From Eurosta solidaginis (taxonomy: Eukaryota; Arthropoda; Insecta; Diptera; Tephritidae): a stretch of 64,000 nt of DNA. Positions 18,342 to 30,035 of the stretch are shown here, one piece after another. Made by a program: the position numbers and the translations under genes. Below the pieces are notes generated by a model. The model did not search any database. It was not told the origin of the DNA and was given only the letters and a program-made list of their open reading frames with translations. Within the stretch, counting starts at the first letter, position 1, and each line of letters opens with the position of its first letter. The stretch lies in assembly GCF_040869045.1 (NCBI RefSeq), contig NC_090322.1, forward strand, positions 185,751,477-185,815,476, read 5' to 3'.

Positions 18342-20544
18342 ATAGCGTTTTCTTTTCTGAAATAAATTGTTGCCTAAGTAAATGGTAAAGCCTTAATAGT
18401 GTTACTCCTACCCCAGAAAATTGTCAACATTTATAGTGCATACAAAGAACAGTACATCTCACCATATTCACTCATATCACAAATCACACAAGAAGATTGC
18501 GCATTGCGCAAGTAAACATTAGATCATCTCTCTTTTTCGGGCAATTCTTACGTTATCTTCCTTCAGCTCTTGTTTTTTTTCTCTTTCTTTCATTCGCTCA
18601 AACAGTCAACTGTGACGTAGCTGCGCAGAACGAAGCAATTTTGAACTCGTGAATGCACAATCTGGTAGGTGATCTGCACCCATATTAACAGAGTATATGT
18701 GGAACTCAAGAGCGAATTGAGAGTTTCACAGAGTTGCACTGCCACACCCCCATTTTATACAGGGTAAAAGTGTAACGCTTTTGCGTTGCGATCAGGCAAC
18801 AATTTTCACAAAAGAACGAAATACCCCGTAAAGGCGTTGCCTGTTTTTTAGAATAGAACAACAACACTTGCGCGGCGTACAAAAAGCGTAATGCGGCAGT
18901 TATGCGGCAGTTACCCACCGACGTGTACCATACGTAAGGACGTTTGTCGTACGAAGCACGTTTGACCGAACTCTCAAGCCCGTAGGAATCAATGTGTGCG
19001 TCTGTGTACATGTACATAACATATTTGTGTGTGTATTGTTTACAGATAAGCACTGTTGCCATTGACCATTTTGCATGTATGCTTATGGAAACATCAACTT
19101 TTTCCAATTTAATTTTTGATATTGTAAAAGGCCGGAATACATATTAAATAAGTATAAATAGATAAAATATTTATAATCAGCACTTTTACATAATTATTTC
19201 GAATTATTTTCACAATTATTCAAACTTTAATTAGGCGTTTTTGCATAAAATTGCAAACGGTCAAAAATTAGCGAACAAAAGTTTACTACGCAACTCTGTC
19301 TAGTGAGAGAGCGATCAGCTGACACGTTCTTACGGGAAAAATCAAAATTGTTTTGATTTCTACGTTCCGGGCTACGTACGTACGGGCGTTGCACGTCGGT
19401 GAGTTTTCGTTTACATTGCACACTCATAAGATAGGTCGTGTCAGCTGACACGTTTTTGGTACGTACGTTCGTGAGTAATGCGGTAGTTACTCACGAACGT
19501 ACGTACCAAAAACGTGTCAGCTGACACGACCTATCTTATGAGTGTGCAATGTAAACGAAAACTCACCGACGTGCAACGCCCGTACGTACGTAGCCCGGAA
19601 CGTAGAAATCAAAACAATTTTGATTTTTTCCGTAAGGACGTGTCAGCTGATCGCTCTCTCACTAGACAGAGTTGCCTAGTAAACTTTTGTGCGCTAATTT
19701 TTGACCGTTTGCAGTTTTATGCAAAAACACCTAATTAAAGTTTGAAAAATTGTGAAAATAATTCGAAATAATTATGTAAAAGTACTGATTATAAATATTT
19801 AATCTATTTATACTTATTTAATATGTATTCCGGCCTTTTACAATATCAAAAATTAAATTGGAAAAAGTTGATATTTCAATTCGCACACACGCAAAATGGT
19901 CAATGGCAACAGTGCTTATCTGTAAACAATACACACACAAATATGTTATGTACATGTACACAGACGCACACATTGATTCCTACGGGCTTGAGAGTTCGGT
20001 CAAACGTGCTTCGTACGACAAACGTCCTTACGTACGGCACACGTCGGTGGGTAACTGTGTGTATTGTTTACAGATAAGCACTGTTGCCATTGACCATTTT
20101 GCATGCATGCTTATGGAAACATCAACTTTTTCCAATTTAATTTTTGATGTTGTAAAAGGCTGCAATTAATATTAAATAAATATAAATAGATTACATATTT
20201 ATAATCTGCACCTTTACATAATTATTTCGAATTATTTTCACAATTTGTCAAACTTTAATTAGGTGTTTTTGCATAAAACTGCACACGGTCAAAAATTAAC
20301 GCACAAAAGTTTACTAGGCAACTCTGTCTAGTGAGAGAGCGATCAGCTGACACGTTCATACGGAAAAAATCAAAATTGTTTTGATTTCTACGTTCCGGGC
20401 TACGTACGTACGGGCGTTGCACGTCGGTGAGTTTTCGTTTACATTGCACACTCATAAGATAGGTCCTGTCAGCTGACACGTTTTTTCTACGTACGTTCGT
20501 GAGTAACCACGGCGTAACACTATAGCCAGAAAAGAAAACGCTAT
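18342..20544. repeat. Outer 18-bp inverted repeat enclosing the foldback element
   Basis: ATAGCGTTTTCTTTTCTG at 18342-18359 is repeated exactly in inverted orientation at 20527-20544, framing about 2.2 kb. It could be the terminal repeat of a larger carrier element or an older insertion scar. Confidence 0.5.
18911..20513. mobile_element. Foldback-type palindromic element with a third partial arm
   Basis: Sequence from 18911 to 19482 is repeated in inverted orientation at 19483-20054 with few differences. The centre is GTGAGTAA-TGCGGTAG-TTACTCAC (19471-19494). From about 20055 to 20513 the sequence follows the left arm again in direct orientation (from about 19025). GTGTCAGCTGACAC, itself a palindrome, recurs in each arm, as do repeats of TACGTACG. 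ORFs of 74-133 codons recur in the arms only because the arms are copies; they have no known motif. No transposase is present. Confidence 0.8.
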
Positions 20545-20654
20545 AAGCCACAAGAAAGTCTTTATTTTTAGTTACAGCGAAGCGGATATCAAATTCCTTG
20601 GCTAACACTGATTCAATTCTGAACTAACATTAAGTGTTAGTCGTTAAGCCGATC

Positions 20655-21232
20655 TTTTCAAGTGATGCCCAACAGAACCGTGTAGACTTCACGTGGATAC
20701 CGGGGCGCAGATACATTGAGTGAGACTGTATTGCATACAAACCTGCTAGGCTGGGCGCGAAAAAGCAGATCCTTCCTGAAAAAGAACGGTTAGGGTACAT
20801 CTTCCGTCAAGACAACGAAAGGTGGCTACAAACTCCAATGTATCGGGCATCAAAGAGAACCTGGCCAAAATGGGATATTAAGATATCCCGTCACGATATC
20901 ACCTTAATAGAGATAATATTTCCACACTTGTAGGGACACTAACTGGACACTGCCTTATTGGATGGCATGCTGTAAGACTAGAAGCACTTATCGTCACTAC
21001 AGTAGGAGGTGTAAAGATGGGGAAACGGTGGATCACCTCATCTGAAACTGCGTACATTTGCACCAAGCAGCGCTACCTGGGAAATCCCTCGACAATCAAA
21101 GTCAGGTAATGCAGCACGATATCAGGAACTTCCTAACCTTTATCAGGACTTCAAAATGGGTCGAAGAAGAAGGGTAATGGTGTCAGTTCGTGGTATTACA
21201 ATGGGCCTAATTTCAGTCAATTCGACCTTATC
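20655..21232 (+). pseudogene. LINE with RNase H domain (I/R1-like), decayed C-terminal part
   Basis: Near 20690 the frame gives TWIPGRRYIE, matching the WVPGHRDIEGN motif of LINE RNase H domains, followed by a stop and a CIAYKPARLG segment. At about 20930-21000 a second frame gives LVGTLTGHCLIG and HAVRLEALIV, the conserved stretch just after RNase H, before a Cys/His-rich end that has decayed. There are several stops and frameshifts. The full SINE at 21247 is inserted just downstream. Confidence 0.7.
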
Positions 21233-21246
21233 TATTATTTTTAACC

Positions 21247-21605
21247 GCGGCCACCGTGGTGTGCTGGTAGCGTGCTCCGCCTACCACACCGACTATCCTG
21301 GGTTCACACCCCGGGAAAAGGAACATCAAAATTTTAGAAACAAGTGTTTCAATTAGAAGAGCATTTTTCTAAGCGGGGTCGCCCCTCGGCAGTGTTTGGC
21401 AAGCACTCCGAGTGTATTTCTGCCATGAAAAGCTCTCAGTGAAAACTCATTTGCCTCGCAGATGCCGTTCGGAGTCGGCATAAAACAAATAGGTCCCGTC
21501 CGGCCAATTTGTAGGAAAAATTAAAAAGGAGCACGAGGCAAATTGGAAGAGAAGCTCGGCCTAAAATCTCTTCGGAGGTTATCGCGCCTTACATTTATTT
21601 ATTTT
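21247..21605 (+). mobile_element. Full-length tRNA-derived SINE, copy S1, with 14-bp target duplication
   Basis: The head GCGGCCACCGTGGTGTGCTG and GGTAGCGTGC forms an A-box region, and GGGTTCACACCCC at about 21299-21312 is a good B box, about the right distance apart for a tRNA. The body holds GCGGGGTCGCCCCTCGGCAG, GAGTGTATTTCTGCCATG, TGCCGTTCGGAGTCGGCATA and GAAGAGAAGCTCGGCC. It ends with CGCGCCTTACATTTATTTAT. TATTATTTTTAACC flanks it exactly at 21233-21246 and 21606-21619. This is the reference for the fragments at 10375, 29418, 34693 and 42985 and for their duplicates. Confidence 0.93.
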
Positions 21606-22490
21606 TATTATTTTTAACCATATGGGACTATCGGGGACTTTCTTTAACTAAAACCTGATATAGATAGTGCCGATGTGTTTGAGAAATATCAAAGTCGCCT
21701 AGCGTATTTTATTGAGATATTAGAGAGTCTCGGAACAAAATACTTTGGCTTCAGGATGAAATATTCTGGCTTTCCCCTCACTAGGTACCAAATATGTGAT
21801 ACGTGCTCATAGACATTTGCAAAATACGAATGTGTTAAATGCTTCGCTATGCGAGAATAACTTTAAAATGTTTTATATCAAAAATGTTTGGGTTTCAAGG
21901 ATGAATTAAGCTATGGAGGAAACAATATAATTCAAAGAAGTATTAGGTTATGAATATTCTACTATAGTTAATTATTATTATCTTTTAATAAATTAAACAA
22001 AACAACAATATCACATGAGACTTAATACGTAAATTAAAAATGAAACAAGGAAGGAAGTCTAAGTTCGGGTGAAACCGACTATTACATACCCAGTTGTACA
22101 CTTGAAATACTGTTGTTGTTTGTTTTGTTTGCTTAACAGTGTTCCAAGGCTGCGCAATAATACATATACATATGGTTCTATTCTGAACTAATTTTTCTCG
22201 AGATATGGCTCCCGAAACATAGAAAATTGCTTAGTCATAAAAGGGGCGGCGCCAATCCCATTTTTTTAAATTTGAAGATTTCCTATTTATTGTTATAAAT
22301 CCACTTGGGAAATGAAATACAATTTATATAAAGCTCTTTTTTTGCAAAGGTATAGCTTGTTTTATTCTGCCATGAACCTTTTAAAATCTTTTATTGTCCT
22401 TAACCGATTTCGTTAGTTTTTCATCAAAGCATTTCTTATAGTAAAGGCAACCTCTCTGCCGAATTTTGTTACGATAGGTTTAACTATTTT

Positions 22491-23408
22491 TATACCTTTC
22501 ATGAACATGAAATGGTATATTAACTTTGGTCCGATGTTTGTAACGTTGAGAAATATAGAAGATAGACTCACCATTAAGAACACCGAATTGATCAGGGCGA
22601 CGAACTGAGTTGATATAGCAGTCTGTCCATCTAGTCCCTCAAATTTTGAGATATCTCAATGAAATTTGGCACAAGGATGTATTTTTGTATTAAATTAGAC
22701 ATTTTTCGGATCCGGTAAGATCGGACCACTATAACATATATCTCCCATACAACCGATCGTTCAGATAAGACGATTTTGGTCATTCCTGCCGCAATTTAGA
22801 AAGTATAAACGTGAAACTTGGTGATATATATTCTAATATATCATAGAAGATATCCTGAAAAAATCACTTTGATCGAAGCAATATATAGTTATATCCCATA
22901 CAACCGATCGATCAGATAGAAATATTTTTGGCATTTTCTCCCTTAATTTCAAATATAAAACCGTTAAACTTGGTGATATTTATTCTAATATATCATAGAA
23001 GATTTCCTGAAAAAATCATTTTGATCGAAGCTATATATAGTTATATCCCATACCATCGATCGTTCCGATAGAAAGATTTTTGGCCATTTCTCCCTTAATT
23101 TAGAAAGTATAAACGTGAAACTCGGTGATATATATTTTAATATATCATAGAAGATTTCCTGTAAAAATCATTTCGATCGGAGTTATACATAATATATATC
23201 CCATTCGACCGATCGTTCAGAAAAGGGGTTTTTTGCCATTTTTTATTTTATATTTATCTTAAAAATCGTTTAGATATGTACATCTGTTCATTATATATTT
23301 CTTATCATATACATCCGATTATTTGGAGATTACGAACGGGATAAGATTATTGTTCAGCCCCATTCGTGAAAGGTATGAAGTCTTCGGCACAGCCGTCCTT
23401 ACTTGTTT
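22491..23408 (-). mobile_element. DINE-like family C element, copy C1, inserted in B1
   Basis: On the minus strand it begins AACAAGTAAGGACGGCTGTG and ends with a CATTTCATGTTCATGAAAGG hairpin and TATAAAAA. Inside are repeated GATATATATTCTAATATATC-type units with a period of about 120 bp (near 22820, 22975, 23130) and CATACAACCGATCGTTCAGA boxes. Comparison with 53130-53145 shows the empty site with no obvious target duplication, as expected for Helitron-type insertion. Confidence 0.7.
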
Positions 23409-23427
23409 TGATTTATGATTAATAATA

Positions 23428-23834
23428 GCTGTGTTTTTTTTTACTTCTATATACGTTTACGCTTAAACTTTATATAGACTGCTAAGCGACAAACTTTAAA
23501 TACACCTATGGAATTGCTGCGCATAAAATTTGTCCTACTAAATTGCAATACGCATTATACTCAGAAGTAACTGAAATATGTGTCCTTGTTTCACCATCTA
23601 CACTAATTCTATGTATTCTATGTGTGTCCACAATTCATCGCAACTGATTCATCTATATGTTATACCCTATGGCCATCAGAGGGTTGTGTCTCCGCTTTTC
23701 GGTACACCCTGTGCTGTAGCTGTAGTTATTTAACCACTGCCGCTAGATGGGTCTCCTAAGCATTATCTAAGCGAGGATAGACGTTTTTTTCACGCGCAAA
23801 CGTAAGCGTATACGCGTGTGAAAAAAAACACGGC
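23428..23834. mobile_element. 407-bp MITE with TA target duplication, inserted in B1
   Basis: The ends are GCTGTGTTTTTTTTT and, inverted, GCCGTGTTTTTTTT, flanked by TA at 23426-23427 and 23835-23836. The copy at 53147-53155 (GATAATATT) is the empty site. A second inverted repeat near the right end (TTTTTTTCACGCG / CGCGTGTGAAAAAAA, 23786-23830) forms a strong hairpin. TA duplication fits the Tc1/mariner group, but the terminal sequence is not one I can name. Confidence 0.6.
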
Positions 23835-24171
23835 TAATATTTGTAAAATTTATTTTATCACAAGTGGGCGGTGCCTTGCCTTATCAAGAGTCTCCATATC
23901 AGTCCACACGTCAAATTTCAACATTCTAGGTGTATTATTTACTAAATAGTCAGGTTTTCTTGTGTTTTAAACATGTTATATATATAAAAAGTGGGCGTGG
24001 TATCATCCGATTTCGCTCATTTTCAATACCGATCTATTCTGGATCTAGATAAGCTCACGTACCATTTGGTAAAGATATCTCAATATTTACTCAAGTTATC
24101 GTGTTAACGGCCAGACGTACATTTTTTTCTTTTCGATACTGATGATATTGGGATCCTCCCATAAATTTAGA

Positions 24172-24336
24172 AAACAAAAATTCGGAAACACATTTTTCAG
24201 AAAACATTAGTCAGAACCCTTTTTTCAGAAAGCCAAAATTCAGAAGTCAAAATTCAGAAACAAAAATTCAGAAATCAATATTCAGAAGTCAGATTTCAGA
24301 AGTAAAATTTCAGAAGTCAAAATTCAGAAAGTAAAA
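24172..24336 (+). repeat. Minisatellite of AAATTCAGAAGTC units
   Basis: About a dozen degenerate units of 12-15 bp built on AAATTCAGAA(GTC) run in direct order. There is no coding potential. It lies between the truncated end of family B1 and an unrelated spacer. Confidence 0.75.
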
Positions 24337-24639
24337 AGACAATAAATTTTGCGCAAGCGATCAAACCAGCAGCAGCCAATCTTCTGGCTCAGACGATGAA
24401 CGTCGACTAACATGCCAACCTAATAAAACCGCAATGCGTTTTTTTAGCGCACGCAAAAAACCGGCATTTTTTGCCCGAACCGAAATAAGTATGCGTTGCG
24501 ATAATGTAAAACATGTATGCAAACGTCAAATCTAAATGTCACGCAGAACAAAAATTGGAAATCGACGCGTTTTGAAGGCTTTCTTTGGAAACTACTTGCA
24601 AATATTGAAACGAATATACTTATTTATAGAGCTTATGAT

Positions 24640-24762
24640 TCCTTCTCGAACATAAGCGAGATTTTCGAGACACGAAAAATCGAGAACTCGACTTGTTGCA
24701 AGATTCTCGTGTCTCCAAGTCCTCGTAAATCTCGCGAGCTTCTCGACATTCTTACCTAATCG
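24640..24762 (-). repeat. TCGCGAG-rich minisatellite, left block
   Basis: Repeats of CTCGCGAG, TCGAGAA and CGAGAATC occur here. Read on the minus strand (AATGTCGAGAAGCTCGCGAG) it matches the start of the block at 28230-28400, so the two blocks are inverted with respect to each other around copies A3 and A4. Confidence 0.6.
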
Positions 24763-24788
24763 CTGTATGGACAATATTTATACACTTG

Positions 24789-26717
24789 TTTTTATACTCA
24801 GTTGAGCAGAGCTCACAGAGTATATTAAGTTTGATTGGATAACGGTTGGTTGTACAGGTATAAAGGAATCGAGATAGATATAGACTTCCATATATCAAAA
24901 TCATCAGGATCGAAAAAAAATTTTATTGAGCCATGTCCGTCCGTCCGTCCGTTAACACAATAACTTGAGTACATTTTGAGGTATCTTGATGAAATTTGGT
25001 ATGTAGGTTCCTGAACACTCATCTCAGATCGCTATTTAAAATGAACGATATCAGACTATAACCACGCCCACTTTTTCGATATCGAAAATTTCGAAAAACC
25101 GAAAAAGTGCAATAATTCACTACCAAAGACAGATAAAGCGATGAAACTTGGTATGTGAGTTGAACTTATGACGCAGAATAGAAAATTAGTAAAATTTTGG
25201 ACAATGGGCGTGGCACCGCCCACTTTTAAAAGAAGGTAATTTAAAATTTTTGCAAGCTATAATTTGGCAGTCGTTGAAGATATCATGATGAAATTTGGCA
25301 GAAACGTTACTCCTATTACTATATGTACGCTTAATAAAAATTAGCAAAATCGGATAAGGACCACTTTTAAAAAAATTTTTTTTTTAAGTAAAATTTTAAC
25401 AAAAAATTTAATATCTTTACAGTATATAAGTAAATTATGTCAACATTCAATTCCAGTAATGATATGGTGCAACAAAATACAAAAATGAAAGAAAATTTCA
25501 AAATGGGTGTGGCTCCGCCCTTTTTCATTTAATTTGCCTAGGATACTTTTAATGCCATAAGTCGAACAAAAATTTACCAATCCTTATGAAATTTGGTAGG
25601 GGCATAGATTTTATGACGTTGACTCTTTTCTGTGAAAATGGGCGAAATCGGTTGAAGCCACGCCCAGATTTATACACAGTCGTTCGTCTGTTCTTCCGCA
25701 TGGCCGTTAACACGATAACTTGGGAAAAAATCGACATATCTTTACTGAACTTAGTTCACGTACTTACCTGAACTCACTTTATCTTGGTATAAAAAATGAA
25801 CGAAATCCGACTATGACCACGCCCACTTTTTCGATATCGAAAATTACGAAAAATGAAAAAAATGCCATAATTCTATACCAAATACGAAAAAAGGGATGAA
25901 ACATAGTAATTGGATTGGTTTATTGACGCGAAATATAACTTTAGAAAAACTTTGTAAAATGGGTGTGATACCTACCATATTAAGTAGAAGAAAATGAAAA
26001 AGTTCTGCAGGGCGAAATAAAAAACCCTTGAAATCCTGGCAGGTATTACATATATAAATAAATTAGCGGTATCCAACAGATGATGCTCTTGGTCACCCTG
26101 GTCCAAATTTGGTCGATATCTGGAAAACACCTTCACATATACAACTACAACCACTCACTTTTAAAACTCTCATTAATACATTTAATTTGATACCCATATT
26201 GTACAAATACATTCTAGAGTCACCCCTGGTCCACCTTTATGACGATATTTCGAAACGGCGTCCACCTATAGAACTAAAGCCCACTCCCCTTTAAAATACT
26301 CATTAACACCTTTCGTTTGATACCCATATTGTACAAACGGATTCTAGAGTCACCCCTGGTCCACCTTTACAGCGATATCTCGAAAAAGCGACCACCTATA
26401 CAACTACCACCACTCCCTTCTAAACCCTCACTAATAATTTTAATTTGATACCCATATCGTACAAACAAATTCTAGAGTCACTCCTGGTCCACCTTTCGGG
26501 CGATATCTCGAAACGGCGTCCACCTATGGAACTATGGCCCACTCCCTCATAAAATACTCTTTAATGCCTTTCATTTGATACACATGTCATACAAACACAT
26601 TCCAGGGTTACCCAGGTTCATTTTCCTACATGGTTATTTTCCCTTATGTTGTCACCATAGCTCTCAACTGAGTATGTAATGTTCGGTTACAGCCGAACTT
26701 AAACTTCCTTACTTGTT
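24789..26717 (-). mobile_element. Family A element, copy A3 (complete, 1.9 kb)
   Basis: On the minus strand it runs from AACAAGTAAGGAAGTTTAAG at 26717 to the terminal CTCAACTGAGTATAAAAA at 24789. It has a reduced tandem array (about four units, 26100-26600), the CCACGCCC body and a short CCGT run near 24938. It is directly followed by copy A4 in the same orientation with no spacer. Confidence 0.8.
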
Positions 26718-28221
26718 ATTTTTATCCTCAGTTGAGCAGAGCTCACAGAGTATATTAAGTTTGATTGGATAACGGTTGGTTGTACAGGTATAAAGGAATC
26801 GAGATAGATATAGACGTCCATATATCAAAATTATCAGGATCGAAAAAAAATTTGATTGAGCCATGTCCGTCCGCCCGTTAACACGACAACTTGAGTAAAT
26901 TTTGAGGTATCTTGATGAAATTTGGTATGTAGGTTCCTGAGCACTCATCTCAGATCGCTATTTAAAATGAACGATATCGGACTATAACCACGCCCACTTT
27001 TTCGATATCGAAAATTTCGAAAAACCGAAAAAGTGCAATAATTCATTACCAAAGACAGATAAAGCGATGAAACTTGGTAGGTGAGTTGAACTTATGACGC
27101 AGAATAGAAAATTAGTAAAATTTTGGACAATGGGCGTGGCACCGCCCACTTTTAAAAGAAGCTAATTTAAAAGTTTTGCAAGCTGTAATTTGGCAGTCGT
27201 TGAAGATATCATGATGAAATTTGGTAGGAACGTTACTCCTATTACTATATGTATGCTTAATAAAAATTAGCAAATTCGGAGAAAGACCACGCCCACTTTT
27301 AAAAAAAAAATTTTTTAAAGTAAAATTTTAACAAAAAATGTAATATCTTTAGAGTATATAAGTAAATTATGTCAACATTCAACTCCAGTAATGATATGGT
27401 GAAACAAAATACAAAAATAAAAGAAAATTTCAAAATGGGCGTGGCTCCGCCCTTTTTCATTTAATTTGTCTAGGATAATTTTAATGCCATAAGTCGAACA
27501 AAAATTTACCAATCGTTTTTAAATTTGGTAGGGGCATAGATTTTGTGACGTTAACTGTTTTCTATGAAAAGGGGCGAAATCGGTTGAATCCACGCCCAGT
27601 TTTTATACACGCTCGTCCGTCTGTCCTTCCGCATGGCCGTTAACACGATAACTTGAGCAAAAATCGACATATCTTTACTGAACTTAGTTCACCTACTTAT
27701 CTGAACTCACTTTATCTTGGTATAAAAAATGAACGAAATCCAGCTATGACTACACCCACTTTTTCGATATCGAAAATTACGAAAAATTAAAAAAATGCAA
27801 TAATTCTATACCAAATACGAAAAAAGGGATGAAACATGGTAATTGGATTGGTTTATTGACGAGAAATATAACTTTAGAAAAAACTTTGTAAAATGGTTGT
27901 GACACCTACCATATTAAGTAGAAGAAAATGAAAAAGTTCTGCAGGGCGAAATAAAAAACCCTTGAAATCTTGGCAGGTATTACATATATAAATAAATTAG
28001 CGGTATCCAACAGATGACGTTCTGGGTCACCCTGGTCCACATTTTGGTCGATATCTGGAAAACGCCTTCACATATACAACTACCACCACTCCCTTTTAAA
28101 ACCCTCATTAATACCTTTAATTTGATACCCATATCGTACAAACACATTCTAGAGTCACCACTGGTCCACCTTTATGGCGATATTTCGAAACGGTACCCCC
28201 CCTATAGAACTAAGGCCCACT
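26718..28221 (-). mobile_element. Family A element, copy A4, 5'-truncated
   Basis: Its 3' end lies at 26718 (CTCAACTGAGGATAAAAAT on the minus strand). The body is collinear with A3 up to one or two array units, then breaks at about 28221 into TCGCGAG minisatellite. The first 500-600 bp of the element, including the head, are missing. Confidence 0.8.
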
Positions 28222-28229
28222 TGTTGTTG

Positions 28230-28400
28230 AATGTCGAGAAGTTCGCGAGCCTTACGAGTAATTCGAGATTCTATAATCTCACGAGCCTTACGGGTAATTC
28301 GAGAATCGAGAATCTCGCGAGCCCTACGAGTAATTTGAAATTCGAGAACCTCGCGAGAAGGCGAAACTCGCGAGAAATCTCTGCTCGAACATGTTCTAGA
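28230..28400 (+). repeat. TCGCGAG-rich minisatellite, right block
   Basis: At least three units of about 40 bp of the form CGCGAGCCTTACGAGTAATT then CGAGATTC occur here, each carrying CTCGCGAG or CTCACGAG. It is the inverted partner of the block at 24640-24762. Confidence 0.65.
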
Positions 28401-28409
28401 AATCGTAAG

Positions 28410-29415
28410 ATCTACTTACTTATACAAGTTTAACCTTCATATTTTTATGATGTAGCGCTTATACCGGACCAAGGCTGGCATCATTCTGCGATCAGACATA
28501 ACGAAACTCTTTTAAAATTTACTTTTGCTACGCACTCTACAAAACTTCCATACTTTATAAAATCGTTACTGGGGATATCATGTACGATTTCAACCGATCG
28601 TACACTGTCGAATTTGTTTTGTATTCGTTTCATGCAAATTTTTAACTAATTAAACCTAACGCAACCACGGCAGCATGTAATAGATACCTTCATACATGAA
28701 TTTCGTGACTCTTTTTCAAACTAACGTGGGTGACGAATTAAGTTTGCTCAAGCGTGCGTAATTATAAATCAACCAAACGAACGATTTTTGGTGAACACCA
28801 AAATTATTCAACTGTTGCGCAATCTGACATAATATCGTAGCGGGTATTTGCTGAATATGGTCTGGCTCCTATCGGTTGGTCATTAGTGCTGTGGAACGTT
28901 GCATTGCGTTAAGATTGATTGCTACTGGCGCTGCTACTGAGGTTAGAAAATTATGAATTAGATGAGTTCGAATGTTATTGTCTGAACAATACTTGAAATA
29001 TGAAAGTCCTAAATGTAAGAACGACAACAGATTTCAGTTTCGAGACAATAATGGTTATATTTTGCCAGGCTATGCTTAAAAAATAACCCAAACATTCCAA
29101 GAAGAGGAACAAAGAACAAGTCTAAAGCACAAACCACAACTTTGGTGTCATGGCCGGTGATCTCATATACATCTTGCAAAGAGGTGCCCTAAAGAACTTT
29201 GCTGAGCGTTTGCATTTATTCGCCATCACCAACTTACATGCCGCGTGAGAGCAGCGATTGAATAGTGCAAGTAGTGAATCAGGTTTTCCTTGAACTGCAA
29301 GCAGTAAGCTTTCCATGCTTTAACTCTATTCTCAAAGTTTGAGCCTCAAACGCAAATCACCAACCTTCTTCTGTACGCAAACCACTGCAACAATTGTGGC
29401 GTTTGTATTCAAATC
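28410..29415. other. Spacer, nothing recognised
   Basis: The sequence is AT-rich with no family module. The minus-strand ORF of 64 codons at 29122-29316 has no motif. Confidence 0.4.
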
Positions 29416-29417
29416 TC

Positions 29418-29608
29418 TGTGCACCACTGCACTGAGAAGCTTTTTACATTCGGGGTGCTTGCCAAATCATTGCCGAGTGGCGAGCACGCTTAGAACACAT
29501 TTTTTCTAAATAAGAAAAATTGTTTCTAAATTTTAGATGTTGCTTTGCCTGGGAATTTAACGCAGAATCTTCGAGGAAGCACGCTACCACCACACTACGG
29601 CGGCCGAA
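29418..29608 (-). mobile_element. tRNA-derived SINE fragment, copy S3
   Basis: The minus strand carries the SINE head (CGGCCGCCGTAGTGTGGTGG, then TAGCGTGCTTCC), TTTAGAAACAATTTTTC, GCTCGCCACTCGGCAATGA and the start of the body. It ends inside the body near AAAAGCTTCTCAGTG. Diverged from S1 and 3'-truncated. Confidence 0.75.
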
Positions 29609-29879
29609 GGTTTAAGGTGTTTATAAATGTTGCTGGTCCCTTGCCGATGATTCTCCCTTCACGATGAACTTCGGATCGCTAGCGCCTCCTCTGCAAAATA
29701 AACAGCACTATCCACGAGAAGGTGTGGTTGGAGAATCTGTAAATTGTGCTGGCAGCCAATTTAAGTGGTTGCGCTACACAACCGCTTGAATCCCCGCCTA
29801 GTCTTTTATAATTCGCTAGAGTTGACCTTGACCAACGGTACAAATTTAACGGCATCGCTGCTACGGATGCAATAGAACA

Positions 29880-30035
29880 TTTAATGTGGTCATACCAACC
29901 GTTCCCGAGATGGACGGTCTAGCACCTTAATGGTGCTTGTTTACGGAACGTACCGGATCTATATCCGGCAAAAGACCACCGAGAATGATGACGATTCCCA
30001 AAACCCACGGAGAATGTATTTATCGTTAATATAAC
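29880..30035 (+). repeat. Probable retroelement 3' end with CAA-rich tail
   Basis: GCACCTTAATGGTGCTTGTT, CGTACCGGATCTATATCCGG and a terminal GTTAATATAACAACAAAAGC resemble, from memory, a dispersed tephritid repeat that ends in CAACAA. The two short hairpins (CACCTTAATGGTG and CCGGATCTATATCCGG) are visible directly. No coding sequence is attached. Confidence 0.4.

Larger units (their letters stand above)
22044..24165 (+). mobile_element. DINE-like family B element, copy B1, with two nested insertions
   Basis: It starts AACAAGGAAGGAAGTCTAAG, close to the family A head, followed by ACATACCCAGTTGTACACTTG. Its body aligns with the uninterrupted copy at 52647-53522 after removing 22491-23408 (family C) and 23428-23834 (MITE). 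It keeps one CGTGGTATCATCCGATTTCG module and loses the end after about 24165. It is non-coding. Confidence 0.7.

Noticed and set aside
19227..20608. Similar ORFs (MSADTTYLMS... and MEKVD...) in three places, looking like a conserved protein family
   Set aside because: They lie in the arms of one foldback element, so their similarity comes from DNA duplication; there is no motif or coding bias.
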